Origin: Bacteroidia bacterium
GTDB taxonomy: Bacteria > Bacteroidota > Bacteroidia > SXHM01
Reading direction: 5' to 3'
DNA: 42,148 nt
Assembly: GCA_020054035.1 (NCBI GenBank)
Contig: JAGVLY010000011.1
Span: 1 to 42,148, forward strand
Shown: positions 15,411 to 23,537 of the stretch, piece after piece
Numbering within the stretch: the stretch's first letter is position 1
Layout of the letters: each line of letters opens with the position of its first letter
Translations under genes and position numbers: made by a program
The notes under the pieces: model-generated
The model's database searches: none
Told to the model about the DNA's origin: nothing
Seen by the model: only the letters and a program-made list of their open reading frames with translations

Positions 15411-18014
15411 ATGAAAAAAAATTTTCTACTTCTTGTTTCTTGCTTCTTACTTCTTGCTTCGGCCTATGCAACGCATAACCGCGCAGGCGAAATAACCTAC
15501 CGAAAAATTACCGACCTTACTTACGAAGTAACAATTACAACCTACACCAAAATTTCCAGTCCTGCCGACAGACCTTCATTATTAATGGAATGGGGTGACG
15601 GAGATACCACAACTATTCCCAGAGTAAACGGAAATGGAGACCCTGTTGGACCAGATATAAAAAAGAACATTTACATAGGGCAGCATACCTACAGTTCTAT
15701 CGGTTCGTACTGTATGTTCTTCGAAGATCCTAACCGCAATTCGGCAGTAATCAATATTCCTAACTCGGTAAACGTACCTTTTTCAGTAAATACCTGTTTA
15801 TATATGAATCCGTTTTTGGGCGGCAATAATTCTCCCATTTTACTCAATCCGCCAATTGATGATGCTTGTATCAATAAGGTTTATGTCCATAATCCGGGAG
15901 CATATGACCCTGATGGAGACAGTCTTTCCTATGAGCTAACAGTGTGTCTTGGACTTGGGGGCGACCCGATACCGGGCTATTCGCTTCCTGGCGGAATTGA
16001 TGTTAATCCCTACACCGGTGATTTTACATGGAATGTTCCCACAGCCATTGGCGAATACAATTATGCCATGTACATTCACGAGTGGCGCAACGGAATTAAA
16101 ATAGGAACAGTAACCCGTGATATGCAGATTACTGTTATTAACTGCGATAACAATCCGCCTGTAATAAATACCATATTGGACACCTGCGTTGAAGCGGGCA
16201 CCCTGCTTGAGTTTATGGTTTACGGAACCGATGTTGACCATGATTTTCTCACCATGACTTCAACCAGCGGCCTGTATTCTTTTACCGGAAATCCTGACGA
16301 GCCTCAATTCCCCGCACAATTTCCACAACCGGTAACAGGTGTTGCAAACGTTAGTGCAGAATTTTCATGGCAAACCGCTTGCTCTGATGTGCAGTTGCAA
16401 CCACATACTGTTCTGTTCCGTCTCGAAGATGATGGCAATGGCTATCCGGTTCACCTAGTGGATTATCATACGGTGAATATTACCGTTGTGGGTCCGTCAC
16501 CCAAAAACCCTACAGCCATTCCGGTTGGAAATACCATTCATGTTGGGTGGGATGCAAGCGTGTGTACCGAAGCAAGCTGCTATAAAATTTATCGTAGAAA
16601 CGGCTATTACGGATTTATTCCTGACCACTGTGAGACCGGAGTTCCGGGCTACACAGGCTATACCTTTATCGGCAGCGTTTCAGGTTTAAATACTACAACG
16701 TTTATTGATGATAACAACGGTGCAGGACTACTTCATGGTGTTGAATATTGCTACATGATTGTCGCTTGTTACCCCGATGGAGCTGAAAGCTATGCCTCGC
16801 TGGAAGTTTGCACCGATCTGGTAAAAGACATTCCGGTTATCACCAATGTTTCTATAATTACAACAAATCTTACAACAGGTTCTGACTCGGTAGTGTGGAG
16901 TAAACCAACCGAATTAGATACGGTTCAAATTCCCCCTCCGTATGAGTATCGCGTTTACCGTTCCAATGATTTTACAGGAAGCAGCTTTACATTGGCAGCA
17001 ACGTTCAATGACTTGAACGACACGGTCTATGTTGATAATAATGTAAATACCGAAGCAACTCCCCTCTCTTACAAAATTGAATTATACAGCGTGCCGCTGG
17101 ATTTAATTGTAGGTTCAACACAAGCATCATCTGTTTTCCTTTCCATTGCCGAAACGGATAATCAACTCATTCTCTCGTGGGAAGAGACTGTCCCCTGGAC
17201 AAACTATACCTATGAGATTTATAAATTCAACGGAATAGATTTTATCTTCCTTGACTCAACCGATCTGCATACTTATACAGATACAGGCTTGGTGAACGGC
17301 ACTTCGTACTGCTATAAAATACGCAGTGTTGGTTCCTATTTTTCAGATGGATTGACCTCTCCGCTTTATAACTTCTCGCAGGAGAAATGTGGCGTGCCGT
17401 TAGACTCAACTCCTCCCTGTCCTCCGGCTTTAGGGGTTACTCCTGATTGTGATAATTACCAAAATCAGTTGGTGTGGGGCTACCTTGACCAGGATACATG
17501 CTCTGATGATATTGTTGAATACCGTATTTATTACACTCCGTTCTTAGATAGTGCCTTTACCTTTCTCATTAGCATTCCCGACCCCAATCAAACTCAGTTT
17601 ATACACGACAGTCTTCTTTCTATTGCAGGATGTTATGCCATTACAGCAATCGATTCAATGGGTAATGAGAGTGCCATCATGGATTCGGTTTGTGTGGACA
17701 ATTGTCCTGAGTATGAGTTGCCAAATGTCTTTACTCCGGGCGAAGATAATTTCAACGACTTCTTCGTTCCCTTCCCTTACCGTTACATCCAAAGCATTAA
17801 CCTCACCATTTACAACCGTTGGGGAAACATAGTGTTTGAAACCACCGACCCCGCCATCAATTGGGATGGCACAAATCAAGACAGCAAACTGATGTGCTCT
17901 GATGGTGTTTACTTCTACGTTTGTGAAGTAAATGAAATACACCTCACCGGAATAGAAACCCGCAAACTGAAGGGCTTTGTTCATTTAATAAGAGGTCCGG
18001 GAAGCAGTAATTAA
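15411..18014 (+). CDS. Gliding-motility-associated C-terminal domain (type B T9SS) surface protein
   Basis: A large exported protein of 867 residues. The signal peptide (about 1-21) is encoded by heptanucleotide repeats. Residues ~22-240 contain a beta-rich domain beginning THNRAGEITYRKITDLTYEV, seen at the N-terminus of many Bacteroidota adhesins. The middle contains about three fibronectin type III-like units. The last ~95 residues are the CHU_C/type B T9SS sorting domain: LPNVFTPGEDNFNDFF, IYNRWGNIVFE and GVYFYVCEV. Type B signals need additional shuttle proteins such as SprF in some species. The likely role is adhesion or gliding. The 3' end abuts ribE with no gap. I find no enzyme domain. 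Confidence 0.88.
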   Translation: MKKNFLLLVSCFLLLASAYATHNRAGEITYRKITDLTYEVTITTYTKISSPADRPSLLMEWGDGDTTTIPRVNGNGDPVGPDIKKNIYIGQHTYSSIGSYCMFFEDPNRNSAVINIPNSVNVPFSVNTCLYMNPFLGGNNSPILLNPPIDDACINKVYVHNPGAYDPDGDSLSYELTVCLGLGGDPIPGYSLPGGIDVNPYTGDFTWNVPTAIGEYNYAMYIHEWRNGIKIGTVTRDMQITVINCDNNPPVINTILDTCVEAGTLLEFMVYGTDVDHDFLTMTSTSGLYSFTGNPDEPQFPAQFPQPVTGVANVSAEFSWQTACSDVQLQPHTVLFRLEDDGNGYPVHLVDYHTVNITVVGPSPKNPTAIPVGNTIHVGWDASVCTEASCYKIYRRNGYYGFIPDHCETGVPGYTGYTFIGSVSGLNTTTFIDDNNGAGLLHGVEYCYMIVACYPDGAESYASLEVCTDLVKDIPVITNVSIITTNLTTGSDSVVWSKPTELDTVQIPPPYEYRVYRSNDFTGSSFTLAATFNDLNDTVYVDNNVNTEATPLSYKIELYSVPLDLIVGSTQASSVFLSIAETDNQLILSWEETVPWTNYTYEIYKFNGIDFIFLDSTDLHTYTDTGLVNGTSYCYKIRSVGSYFSDGLTSPLYNFSQEKCGVPLDSTPPCPPALGVTPDCDNYQNQLVWGYLDQDTCSDDIVEYRIYYTPFLDSAFTFLISIPDPNQTQFIHDSLLSIAGCYAITAIDSMGNESAIMDSVCVDNCPEYELPNVFTPGEDNFNDFFVPFPYRYIQSINLTIYNRWGNIVFETTDPAINWDGTNQDSKLMCSDGVYFYVCEVNEIHLTGIETRKLKGFVHLIRGPGSSN
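15424..15460 (+). repeat. Heptanucleotide tandem repeat coding for a signal peptide
   Basis: Five 7-nt units (consensus TCTTGYT: TTCTACT, TCTTGTT, TCTTGCT, TCTTACT, TCTTGCT) lie back to back within codons 5-17 of the 15411 gene and encode the LLLVSCFLLLAS hydrophobic core. See the finding on signal-peptide repeats. Confidence 0.85.
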
Positions 18015-18608
18015 ATGTTCACAGGAATTATAGAACAAGCAGGAACTATTACCGCCATTGAACAACAAGGCAGCAATGTGCATTTCACTATTCAGGCATC
18101 GTTTGCAAATGAGTTAAAAGTTGACCAAAGTGTGGCACACAATGGAGTTTGCCTAACCGTTACCGAAGTAGTTGATAACAGCCATTACAAGGTAACCGCC
18201 ATTGACGAAACTTTACAAAAAACAAATCTTGGCGACTGGAAAAAAAGCGATTTAATAAACCTTGAACGTTGCGTAAAAGCAGACAGTTTTTTAGACGGAC
18301 ATATTGTGCAGGGACATGTTGACCAAACTGCTACCTGCACATCAAAAGAAAATAAAGATGGAAGTTGGATCTTTCGTTTCAGCTATGCCACAAGCGAACA
18401 AAATCTGATTGTAAAAAAAGGCTCCATTTGCATCAATGGAGTAAGCCTTACCGTTGTTGATGACCTGCCCGGAGAGTTTTCAGTGGCAATTATTCCTTAC
18501 ACCTTTGAGCATACTGGCTTCAAAACACTTGATGCGGGAATGAAAGTAAATCTGGAGTTTGACATCATCGGCAAGTATGTTGCGAAGATGATGAGGAAGA
18601 GTTCATAG
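18015..18608 (+). CDS. ribE: Riboflavin synthase alpha subunit
   Basis: Catalyses the dismutation of two lumazine molecules to riboflavin. The N-terminal MFTGIIEQ is the family signature, and the two tandem lumazine-binding repeats are seen at about 1-95 and 96-197. The second has the DGHIVQGHVDQTA motif. Length (197) is normal. The ATG directly follows the stop of the 15411 gene. No other riboflavin gene is present and I found no FMN riboswitch upstream. A repeat hairpin follows the stop codon (TAG) and probably serves as the terminator. Confidence 0.95.
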   Translation: MFTGIIEQAGTITAIEQQGSNVHFTIQASFANELKVDQSVAHNGVCLTVTEVVDNSHYKVTAIDETLQKTNLGDWKKSDLINLERCVKADSFLDGHIVQGHVDQTATCTSKENKDGSWIFRFSYATSEQNLIVKKGSICINGVSLTVVDDLPGEFSVAIIPYTFEHTGFKTLDAGMKVNLEFDIIGKYVAKMMRKSS

Positions 18609-18614
18609 GCCTTT

Positions 18615-18672
18615 GCCACAGATTACACAGATTTCCACAAATTAATCTGTGCCCATCTGTGTAATCTGTGGC
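18615..18672. repeat. Palindromic 'CCACAGATTACACAGAT' repeat, copy 1
   Basis: The arms 18615-18632 and 18655-18672 are a perfect 18-bp inverted repeat. The element lies between the convergent ribE and DUF5777 genes and could act as a bidirectional terminator. Related elements are at 36402-36464 and 37647-37705. Confidence 0.9.
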
Positions 18673-18678
18673 TATCCC

Positions 18679-19620
18679 TTAAAAATTAAACACCCTCGAA
18701 ATATTGAACCCCCATTTAAAACCACCTAAGTTCCAGGTGTCGGGTGAGTTAACAACAAAATCGTTTTCAATAATTCCCACCGCGTTGCTGAAGTTCATAT
18801 GAAAAACGTGTCCGCCTGTTTCAATTTCATAGCCGATGCTCACCGGCTGATAATAAGGTCGTGTAGGATTATTTTTTCTGAACGCTGAAAACGTATAGAA
18901 ATACTCCACCAGAATAGACGAGCGTTTGGTCAATTTTATCCGTGCTGCAGCACCTAATGCAAACAGCCCGTTGGTTTCGCCCGCACCGTTTTCAGGGTTA
19001 ATGTATGTCTTTACATAGTTGCGGTGAACATACGTTGGCAACAATTCCAGTGAACCAAGGTTTCCGAATTTGCGGGCGATGATCAATTGTGCAGTGTATG
19101 ACAAGCGATGCAGAATATTGTTTTTAAACACTGGAACATCGGCATAAAAAATCTCGCGCTTAACAGGTGAAATAGCTGCGTTGAAATACACCGCAAGCGA
19201 AAGCGGAACTTTGTTGTTAGTGGTTTGTGTCAGGAAACGCCATTTGGTAAATGCATCAATGTTGCCCATTGTTTTGCTGCGACCAACACCAACCATCCAG
19301 TTCTCTAAAATTCCGTATTCAAATGCTATGCGGATGTTGGCAGCATTATCCATTCCGTAAAACGAACTGTAGCCGCCTCCGCTTGCTGCACCTATATTTC
19401 CGAAGCGGTGGGTAATGCGCAGATCCATTGCATTTTTAGGAACTGTTTCGGTGGATTGTGCATTAATAACACGAGTTGTTTTAAAAGTTTCCAGAACGGG
19501 TTCGTTCTTTGGCTTTTCGTTTTGGTCAAGCAGGTTCATAATATCATCCTGAGCAAAACAAATACCCAATGACAAATAACAAATAACGAATAACAAAAGG
19601 GCAGGTACTTTTTTAATCAT
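18679..19620 (-). CDS. DUF5777-like outer-membrane beta-barrel protein
   Basis: A 313-residue protein with a signal peptide (about 1-23, ending GICFAQ) that is encoded by heptanucleotide repeats. The mature part is made of alternating hydrophobic strands and ends in a phenylalanine (NISRVFNF), as expected of an outer-membrane barrel. Typical segments are MDLRITHRFGNIG and IRIAFEYGILENWMVGVGRS. The family has no assigned function, but it is commonly encoded beside YceI-like and c-type-cytochrome-like proteins, as here. Its ATG is 3 bp from the stop of the YceI gene, so the group is one operon. Confidence 0.82.
   Translation of the reverse strand: MIKKVPALLLFVICYLSLGICFAQDDIMNLLDQNEKPKNEPVLETFKTTRVINAQSTETVPKNAMDLRITHRFGNIGAASGGGYSSFYGMDNAANIRIAFEYGILENWMVGVGRSKTMGNIDAFTKWRFLTQTTNNKVPLSLAVYFNAAISPVKREIFYADVPVFKNNILHRLSYTAQLIIARKFGNLGSLELLPTYVHRNYVKTYINPENGAGETNGLFALGAAARIKLTKRSSILVEYFYTFSAFRKNNPTRPYYQPVSIGYEIETGGHVFHMNFSNAVGIIENDFVVNSPDTWNLGGFKWGFNISRVFNF
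19559..19600 (-). repeat. Heptanucleotide tandem repeat coding for a signal peptide
   Basis: Six 7-nt units on the plus strand (consensus CAAATAA: caaatac, ccaatga, caaataa, caaataa, cgaataa, caaaagg) encode, on the minus strand, the hydrophobic core LLFVICYLSLGI of the DUF5777 protein. Confidence 0.85.
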
Positions 19621-19623
19621 GCT

Positions 19624-20190
19624 TTAGGGTTTAACGTAAAGTTTGTAATCAGCCGAAACGCTTACTTCTATTTCTTTCCCGATGTTCATCAGTTTATCGC
19701 TTGGTATTTTTATTTTGTGGTCGGCTACCAACACTTTGAATTTTGATTTCAGATTTACCTTGCCTTCTTTCACGGTAAATATGCCCTCAAAATTGCGGGG
19801 TTGGTCCACACCGTGCATTCTCAATACTCCAGTGCAGGTTACTTTGTATTCGCCATCGGTTTTAAAGTCAATGTCTTCGTTTATTTTTCCTTTCAGTGTT
19901 GCGTTTTCATAGCCTTTTTTATCGCTTTCCATGTAGTTGCTGTTAAAGTGGCGCTGCATCAATCCGTCTTTAAATACAAAGCCGGTAATGGGCACTTTAA
20001 ACGCAATACTGTCGTTATGCAGTGTAATAATGGAAGTGGACATTTTGTTCACCGCATCAATATCTTCAACAGGTGCTTTTGAGAAAAAGGAGATTTCAGT
20101 CTTTTCGCTGATGTAAACGGTTTGCCCGAAAGCAGTAGGCAGTAAGCAGTAAACAGTAAGCAGTGATGATAGAGCAAGTAATTTTTTCAT
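19624..20190 (-). CDS. YceI-like periplasmic lipid-binding protein
   Basis: A 188-residue protein with a signal peptide (about 1-22, encoded by heptanucleotide repeats) and a lipocalin-like YceI barrel. The sequence shows family features such as ISFFSKAPVEDIDA, the central GVLRMHGVDQPRNFEGIFTV strand pair and a C-terminal KEIEVSVSADYKLYV. YceI proteins bind isoprenoids or amphiphiles in the periplasm. Its neighbours are the DUF5777 barrel (downstream, 3-bp gap) and the cytochrome-like lipoprotein (upstream), so a small-molecule or redox-related envelope role is inferred. Confidence 0.85.
   Translation of the reverse strand: MKKLLALSSLLTVYCLLPTAFGQTVYISEKTEISFFSKAPVEDIDAVNKMSTSIITLHNDSIAFKVPITGFVFKDGLMQRHFNSNYMESDKKGYENATLKGKINEDIDFKTDGEYKVTCTGVLRMHGVDQPRNFEGIFTVKEGKVNLKSKFKVLVADHKIKIPSDKLMNIGKEIEVSVSADYKLYVKP
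20132..20166 (-). repeat. Heptanucleotide tandem repeat coding for a signal peptide
   Basis: Five 7-nt units on the plus strand (gcagtag, gcagtaa, gcagtaa, acagtaa, gcagtga) encode, on the minus strand, the hydrophobic core of the YceI-like protein (SLLTVYCLLPTA). Confidence 0.85.
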
Positions 20191-20228
20191 GGCTATGTCT
20201 TTTGTTCCCCTTCGGGGGTTAGGGGGTG

Positions 20229-20606
20229 TTAGTTATTTTGTGCGCCATCTTCTATCCAGCAAAGAAATATATCTAACTCCTCCTGTGTAAGTGTTCCTCC
20301 TTGCGGCATGTGTAAAACATCCGTAGCGGGCAATTCAATACGTGTCTTAACCGTTTGCGAAACTCCGCTCAGTGCCTCATAAGTAGTAAAATCACCGGGA
20401 CCGCTGCCGCCTGATACATGGCAACCGATACTGTTGGCACATTTGGTTTCGGCAAGTGGTTTCACATGCAGGTTGTAGCTAACATCCAGACTGTCGCAAA
20501 ACGTTTCGGGCGGGAGAGGAACACTGCCCTTATCATTCAAACAACCCTGTAATACAAATACTGTTGTTGCAAGGGTAAAACTAAGAAGAAGAAGACTTTT
20601 TTTCAA
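20229..20606 (-). CDS. Lipoprotein with a cytochrome c-like motif
   Basis: A 125-residue protein. The hydrophobic leader ends in the lipobox VLQGC, so it should be a lipoprotein. The mature part begins with NDKGSVPLPPE and contains CANSIGCH, a C-x5-CH arrangement, instead of the canonical C-x2-CH haem motif. A later HMPQGG could provide an axial methionine. Bacteroidota have many related proteins with C-x4-CH. The stretch LTQEELDIFLCWIEDG is typical of small cytochrome c-like ends. The start codon is TTG (no ATG in frame). The heme attachment is uncertain: either a degenerate cytochrome or a disulfide-linked relative. Same operon strand as the YceI and DUF5777 genes. Confidence 0.75.
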   Translation of the reverse strand: MKKSLLLLSFTLATTVFVLQGCLNDKGSVPLPPETFCDSLDVSYNLHVKPLAETKCANSIGCHVSGGSGPGDFTTYEALSGVSQTVKTRIELPATDVLHMPQGGTLTQEELDIFLCWIEDGAQNN

Positions 20607-20654
20607 GCTGATATATTTTTGGCGTTTATGAAATTACAATAACTCTGCCATTCC

Positions 20655-20675
20655 CCCCTCTCCTTTGGAGAGGGG
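20655..20675. repeat. Palindromic 'CCCCTCTCCTTTGGAGAGGGG' repeat
   Basis: A perfect 9-bp inverted repeat with a TTT loop that lies 15 bp beyond the stop codon of the 20691 gene (minus strand). A variant of the same type is at 39303-39327. Confidence 0.85.
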
Positions 20676-20690
20676 CCAGGGGTGAGGCTT

Positions 20691-21554
20691 CTACTTCACC
20701 ATTACTTTTTTACTATAAACATTTTTCCCGTCATTCAAACGGATAAAATAAACTCCTGCTTCCATATTACCGTGTGCGTTGAATTTCAGTTCATGTCTTC
20801 CCGGATGCAGATTTTCGGTGGTGGTTTGTTTTATCAAACGACCGTTGAGGTCAAAAATTTCTGCGTTTACGTTGGTCATTTCATACAGGTAAAATGAAAC
20901 GTTAACAATATCGTTTGCCGGATTGGGAAACACATCAAAACCACCTTGCACAACTGTTTCGTCAATGCCAATACTAGTGTTTTCGGTTATGTCAAGCGAG
21001 GCGTTTTTAATTACATCACCGCTGCTGTTATTGTTGCTGTTAGTAAAGTTAAATGCTCCGTAAAAAGTAACCGTTCCGGTTCCTTGTACAGGGGCAGTCC
21101 ATTGCACAGTCCATGTTTTAGTATCAGTGCCCCCAGTTCCTAAACTTGTATGGGTAACATATTTGTTGGCTAAACCTGTATTAGGGTTTGCAAATTGTGT
21201 TCCTGCAGGCAATGGTATTACAAACTCACCCAGTTTAGTTCCGCTGGCATTTTGGGGCGATAGCTGAAAACCAAATTCGCTTACACCCGTTTTGCTTGCT
21301 GTAGCTGTAATGTTATAAGTAGTTCCCGGAAGATAACCGCTAACCGGAACATCTGAAGTAATTGTTGCCACCTGATCAGTAGGTGCAGCACCTGAATGGC
21401 AACTGCCGTTGTTACAGGTTACACCATCACCGGGAGAGCCTGTACGTCCTGCTGGTGCGCCACTGCCGTTGGTGTGTGCATTGTTGTAATTAGCATCGTA
21501 AACAATAACTAAAGCGGAAATAAAAACTAAGGCAAGCGTAAACTTTTTAAGCAT
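20691..21554 (-). CDS. Reelin-like (choice-of-anchor V) domain protein with type A T9SS sorting domain
   Basis: A 287-residue exported protein. An N-terminal signal sequence is followed by ANYNNAHTNGSGAPAGRTG and a CNNGSCHSG motif (C-x4-CH), as in choice-of-anchor V/reelin-like proteins. A beta-sandwich follows (about 65-190). The last ~80 residues form a type A T9SS sorting domain: FDVFPNPANDIVNVSF, IFDLNGRLI and KKVMVK. The CH-containing motif may bind heme or metal but this is not proven for the family. A -7 element TATTTTTG is on the minus strand at 21591-21584. The role of the domain is unknown. It sits beside the cytochrome-like/YceI/DUF5777 genes. Confidence 0.82.
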   Translation of the reverse strand: MLKKFTLALVFISALVIVYDANYNNAHTNGSGAPAGRTGSPGDGVTCNNGSCHSGAAPTDQVATITSDVPVSGYLPGTTYNITATASKTGVSEFGFQLSPQNASGTKLGEFVIPLPAGTQFANPNTGLANKYVTHTSLGTGGTDTKTWTVQWTAPVQGTGTVTFYGAFNFTNSNNNSSGDVIKNASLDITENTSIGIDETVVQGGFDVFPNPANDIVNVSFYLYEMTNVNAEIFDLNGRLIKQTTTENLHPGRHELKFNAHGNMEAGVYFIRLNDGKNVYSKKVMVK

Positions 21555-21583
21555 ATAAAGGGGTTTAGATTTTTTATGAGCGC

Positions 21584-21591
21584 CAAAAATA
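21584..21591 (-). promoter_or_regulatory. Candidate -7 promoter element (TATTTTTG)
   Basis: A match to TAnnTTTG on the minus strand, 30 bp before the ATG of the 20691-21554 gene. No TTTG -33 was found at the usual distance. Confidence 0.4.
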
Positions 21592-21742
21592 GAGATTTAT
21601 AGGGCTTAGATGAATCTAAATTCATGGAATTTTAAGTTTCAATCCCATTATTAAGACTTTGTCTGGTTACTTTTGTTGAGAATTACTAACATTAGGATTA
21701 AACCTTTGTATAGATGAGCATCTAACGCCAAAATCCTTTCTG

Positions 21743-23047
21743 ATGAAATATACCTTTACTCTTCTTGCAATTCTATTTGCTTTATCCGTAAAATCTCAAA
21801 CACTCTATTTCCCGCCAACGGTGGGCAGTACATGGGATACTATTTCACCACTTTCACTCGGCTGGTGTCCTGATAAGATTGACACCTTGCTCAATTATTT
21901 GGAAGATAGAAACACCAAAGCATTTATCGTGTTGAAAGATGGAAAAATTGTAATTGAAAAATATTTCGGAACGTTTACACAAGACAGTGTTTGGTATTGG
22001 GCTTCGGCAGGTAAATCGCTAACTGCTTTTACTGTTGGCATTGCACAACAGGAAGGGCACCTGTCTATCAACGATAAAACTTCTGATTATTTGGGAACGG
22101 GTTGGACTGCTTGTCCGCAACCAAAAGAAGATTTAATTACCATCCGCCACCAACTCACTATGGCAAGTGGCTTGGATGATGGAGTTGCTGATAACGATTG
22201 CACACTTGACACGTGCCTTCAATATCTTGCCGATGCAGGAACAAGATGGGCTTACCATAATGCCCCATATACTTTGCTTGATAGTGTTATTTACTACGCT
22301 ACAGGCCAATCACTCAATACTTATTTGTATCAGAATATCGGCTTGCCTACAGGCATTTTGGGAGCGTATGTTCACACCAACTACAACAATGTATTTTACA
22401 GCAAACCCCGTAGCATGGCTCGTTTTGGTTTGCTCGTTCTCAATCACGGCAACTGGAACGGCAACCAGATCATGACTGATGCAACTTACTTTAACGAGAT
22501 GGTTAACACTTCGCAAAACATTAATCTCTCCTATGGTTACCTCTGGTGGTTAAATGGCAAATCATCTTACCACCTGCCCGGCTTGCAGTTTCAGTTTAAC
22601 GGTTATTTAAATCCAAATGCACCTGCCGATATGTATGCAGCTATGGGAAAAAACGGGCAATTCATAAATGTGGTTCCGAGTCAAAATTTGGTGTTTATCC
22701 GAATGGGGAATGCTCCTTTTGACGATGCCGTTCCCTTTACTATGAACGATACTATCTGGCAAAAACTGAATGATGTTATGTGCAGCACTATTTCGATTGA
22801 TGAATTAAATCCGGTAAAACAGGCGCATGTTTTTCCCAACCCCGCACAACATAAAATTACGGTTGAACTCAAGGAACAAATACTTGCTTTTAAAGTGTTT
22901 GACCTCACAGGAAAGGAAATTTATGCAGAAAATACCGGCAGTAAAAAAGTGCAAATTGATTGTTCCCAATTTGCAAGCGGAATTTATTATCTGCAACTGC
23001 AAACGGGTAATGAGACTATCATGACCAAATTCAGCGTGAGCCGCTAA
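21743..23047 (+). CDS. Secreted serine hydrolase (beta-lactamase fold) with type A T9SS sorting domain
   Basis: A 434-residue protein. Signal peptide about 1-18 (ending VKSQT). The hydrolase domain belongs to the class C beta-lactamase/esterase group: the catalytic S-x-x-K tetrad is in WASAGKSLTAF, the Tyr-x-Asn motif is AYHNAPY, and a late GKNGQF takes the place of the KTG-like third motif. The last ~75 residues are a type A T9SS sorting domain (AHVFPNPAQHKITVEL, KVFDLTGKEIY, KFSVSR). The likely function is an extracellular esterase or peptidase; penicillin hydrolysis is not implied. The gene is alone between divergent and intergenic repeat regions. An imperfect promoter TTTG...AACCTTTG lies at 21672-21708. 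Confidence 0.9.
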   Translation: MKYTFTLLAILFALSVKSQTLYFPPTVGSTWDTISPLSLGWCPDKIDTLLNYLEDRNTKAFIVLKDGKIVIEKYFGTFTQDSVWYWASAGKSLTAFTVGIAQQEGHLSINDKTSDYLGTGWTACPQPKEDLITIRHQLTMASGLDDGVADNDCTLDTCLQYLADAGTRWAYHNAPYTLLDSVIYYATGQSLNTYLYQNIGLPTGILGAYVHTNYNNVFYSKPRSMARFGLLVLNHGNWNGNQIMTDATYFNEMVNTSQNINLSYGYLWWLNGKSSYHLPGLQFQFNGYLNPNAPADMYAAMGKNGQFINVVPSQNLVFIRMGNAPFDDAVPFTMNDTIWQKLNDVMCSTISIDELNPVKQAHVFPNPAQHKITVELKEQILAFKVFDLTGKEIYAENTGSKKVQIDCSQFASGIYYLQLQTGNETIMTKFSVSR

Positions 23048-23131
23048 ATAGCAGGCATCTTCTCAAATTTCATAGAATTGCAAGCTCCCGAAAAAAATCG
23101 TAGCTGTATTTCTTGGTTTAAAATATCTTTA
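23048..23131. other. Intergenic spacer, nothing recognised
   Basis: I see no gene in the 84 bases after the serine hydrolase. It leads into the promoter and long leader described next. Confidence 0.5.
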
Positions 23132-23139
23132 TACATTTG
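23132..23139 (+). promoter_or_regulatory. Candidate -7 promoter element (TACATTTG)
   Basis: A match to TAnnTTTG. A TTGG/TTTC-like sequence about 18 bp upstream is only a weak -33. If used, transcription would start near 23146 and the leader to the ATG at 23581 would be about 435 nt long. Confidence 0.45.
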
Positions 23140-23208
23140 CGCTACTCAACGATGAAACCACTCAACACATCAGCGAAAACCACACATTGCACCCCTGCCA
23201 AAATTAAT

Positions 23209-23223
23209 GGGGGGGGGGGGGGG
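23209..23223 (+). repeat. Homopolymer of 15 G
   Basis: A run of 15 guanines in an otherwise mixed sequence, 370 bp before the 23581 gene. In a non-coding leader it could alter transcription; it may also be a sequencing or assembly product, as runs of this length are often mis-sized. Confidence 0.85.
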
Positions 23224-23322
23224 TTAAATAGCCCTTGTTCAGGCGCAGTTCAGCGCATTTTTGATTTAAACACCCATTTTCACCATTTCAGCAACAGCGG
23301 TCTTGTAAATGCTGCTTTTTGC

Positions 23323-23537
23323 GCACACAGCCACTTACAGGTGTCAGTGGCAGGTTGCAGCACCCGCACACAGCCACTTACACCTGTAAGCAGCACCTTG
23401 CAGCACCCACACACTATCACTTACAGTAGTAAGTTTACTATTGCGCCAGCCGCACACAGCTACTTAGCCCTGCAAGCAACCCCATGCACCCTGCGCACAG
23501 AGTTACAGCACCCTGTAAGTTGCCCTATGCAGCATCA
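23323..23537 (+). repeat. Five tandem 43-bp degenerate repeats in the leader of the 23581 gene
   Basis: Units start at 23323, 23366, 23409, 23452 and 23495, exactly 43 bp apart. Units 1 and 2 match at about 36 of 43 positions. Units 1, 2 and 4 begin GCACACAG, and most units have TTAC...GTAAG-type arms near positions 13-25 and a TGCAGCACC-type end. Since 43 is not a multiple of 3, the array does not encode a protein repeat. Small hairpins can form in units 2 (CTTAC/GTAAG), 3 (ACTTAC/GTAAGT) and 5 (TTACAG/CTGTAA). Confidence 0.9.

Noticed and set aside
18015-18608. FMN riboswitch before ribE
   Set aside because: The start codon follows the preceding stop with no gap. There is no room for a leader.
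21743-23047. Beta-lactamase resistance gene
   Set aside because: The fold and S-x-x-K are shared with esterases and peptidases. The T9SS tail and the unusual third motif do not support a resistance role.
23323-23537. CRISPR array
   Set aside because: The 43-bp units are contiguous and degenerate. There are no constant repeats with unique spacers and no cas genes.
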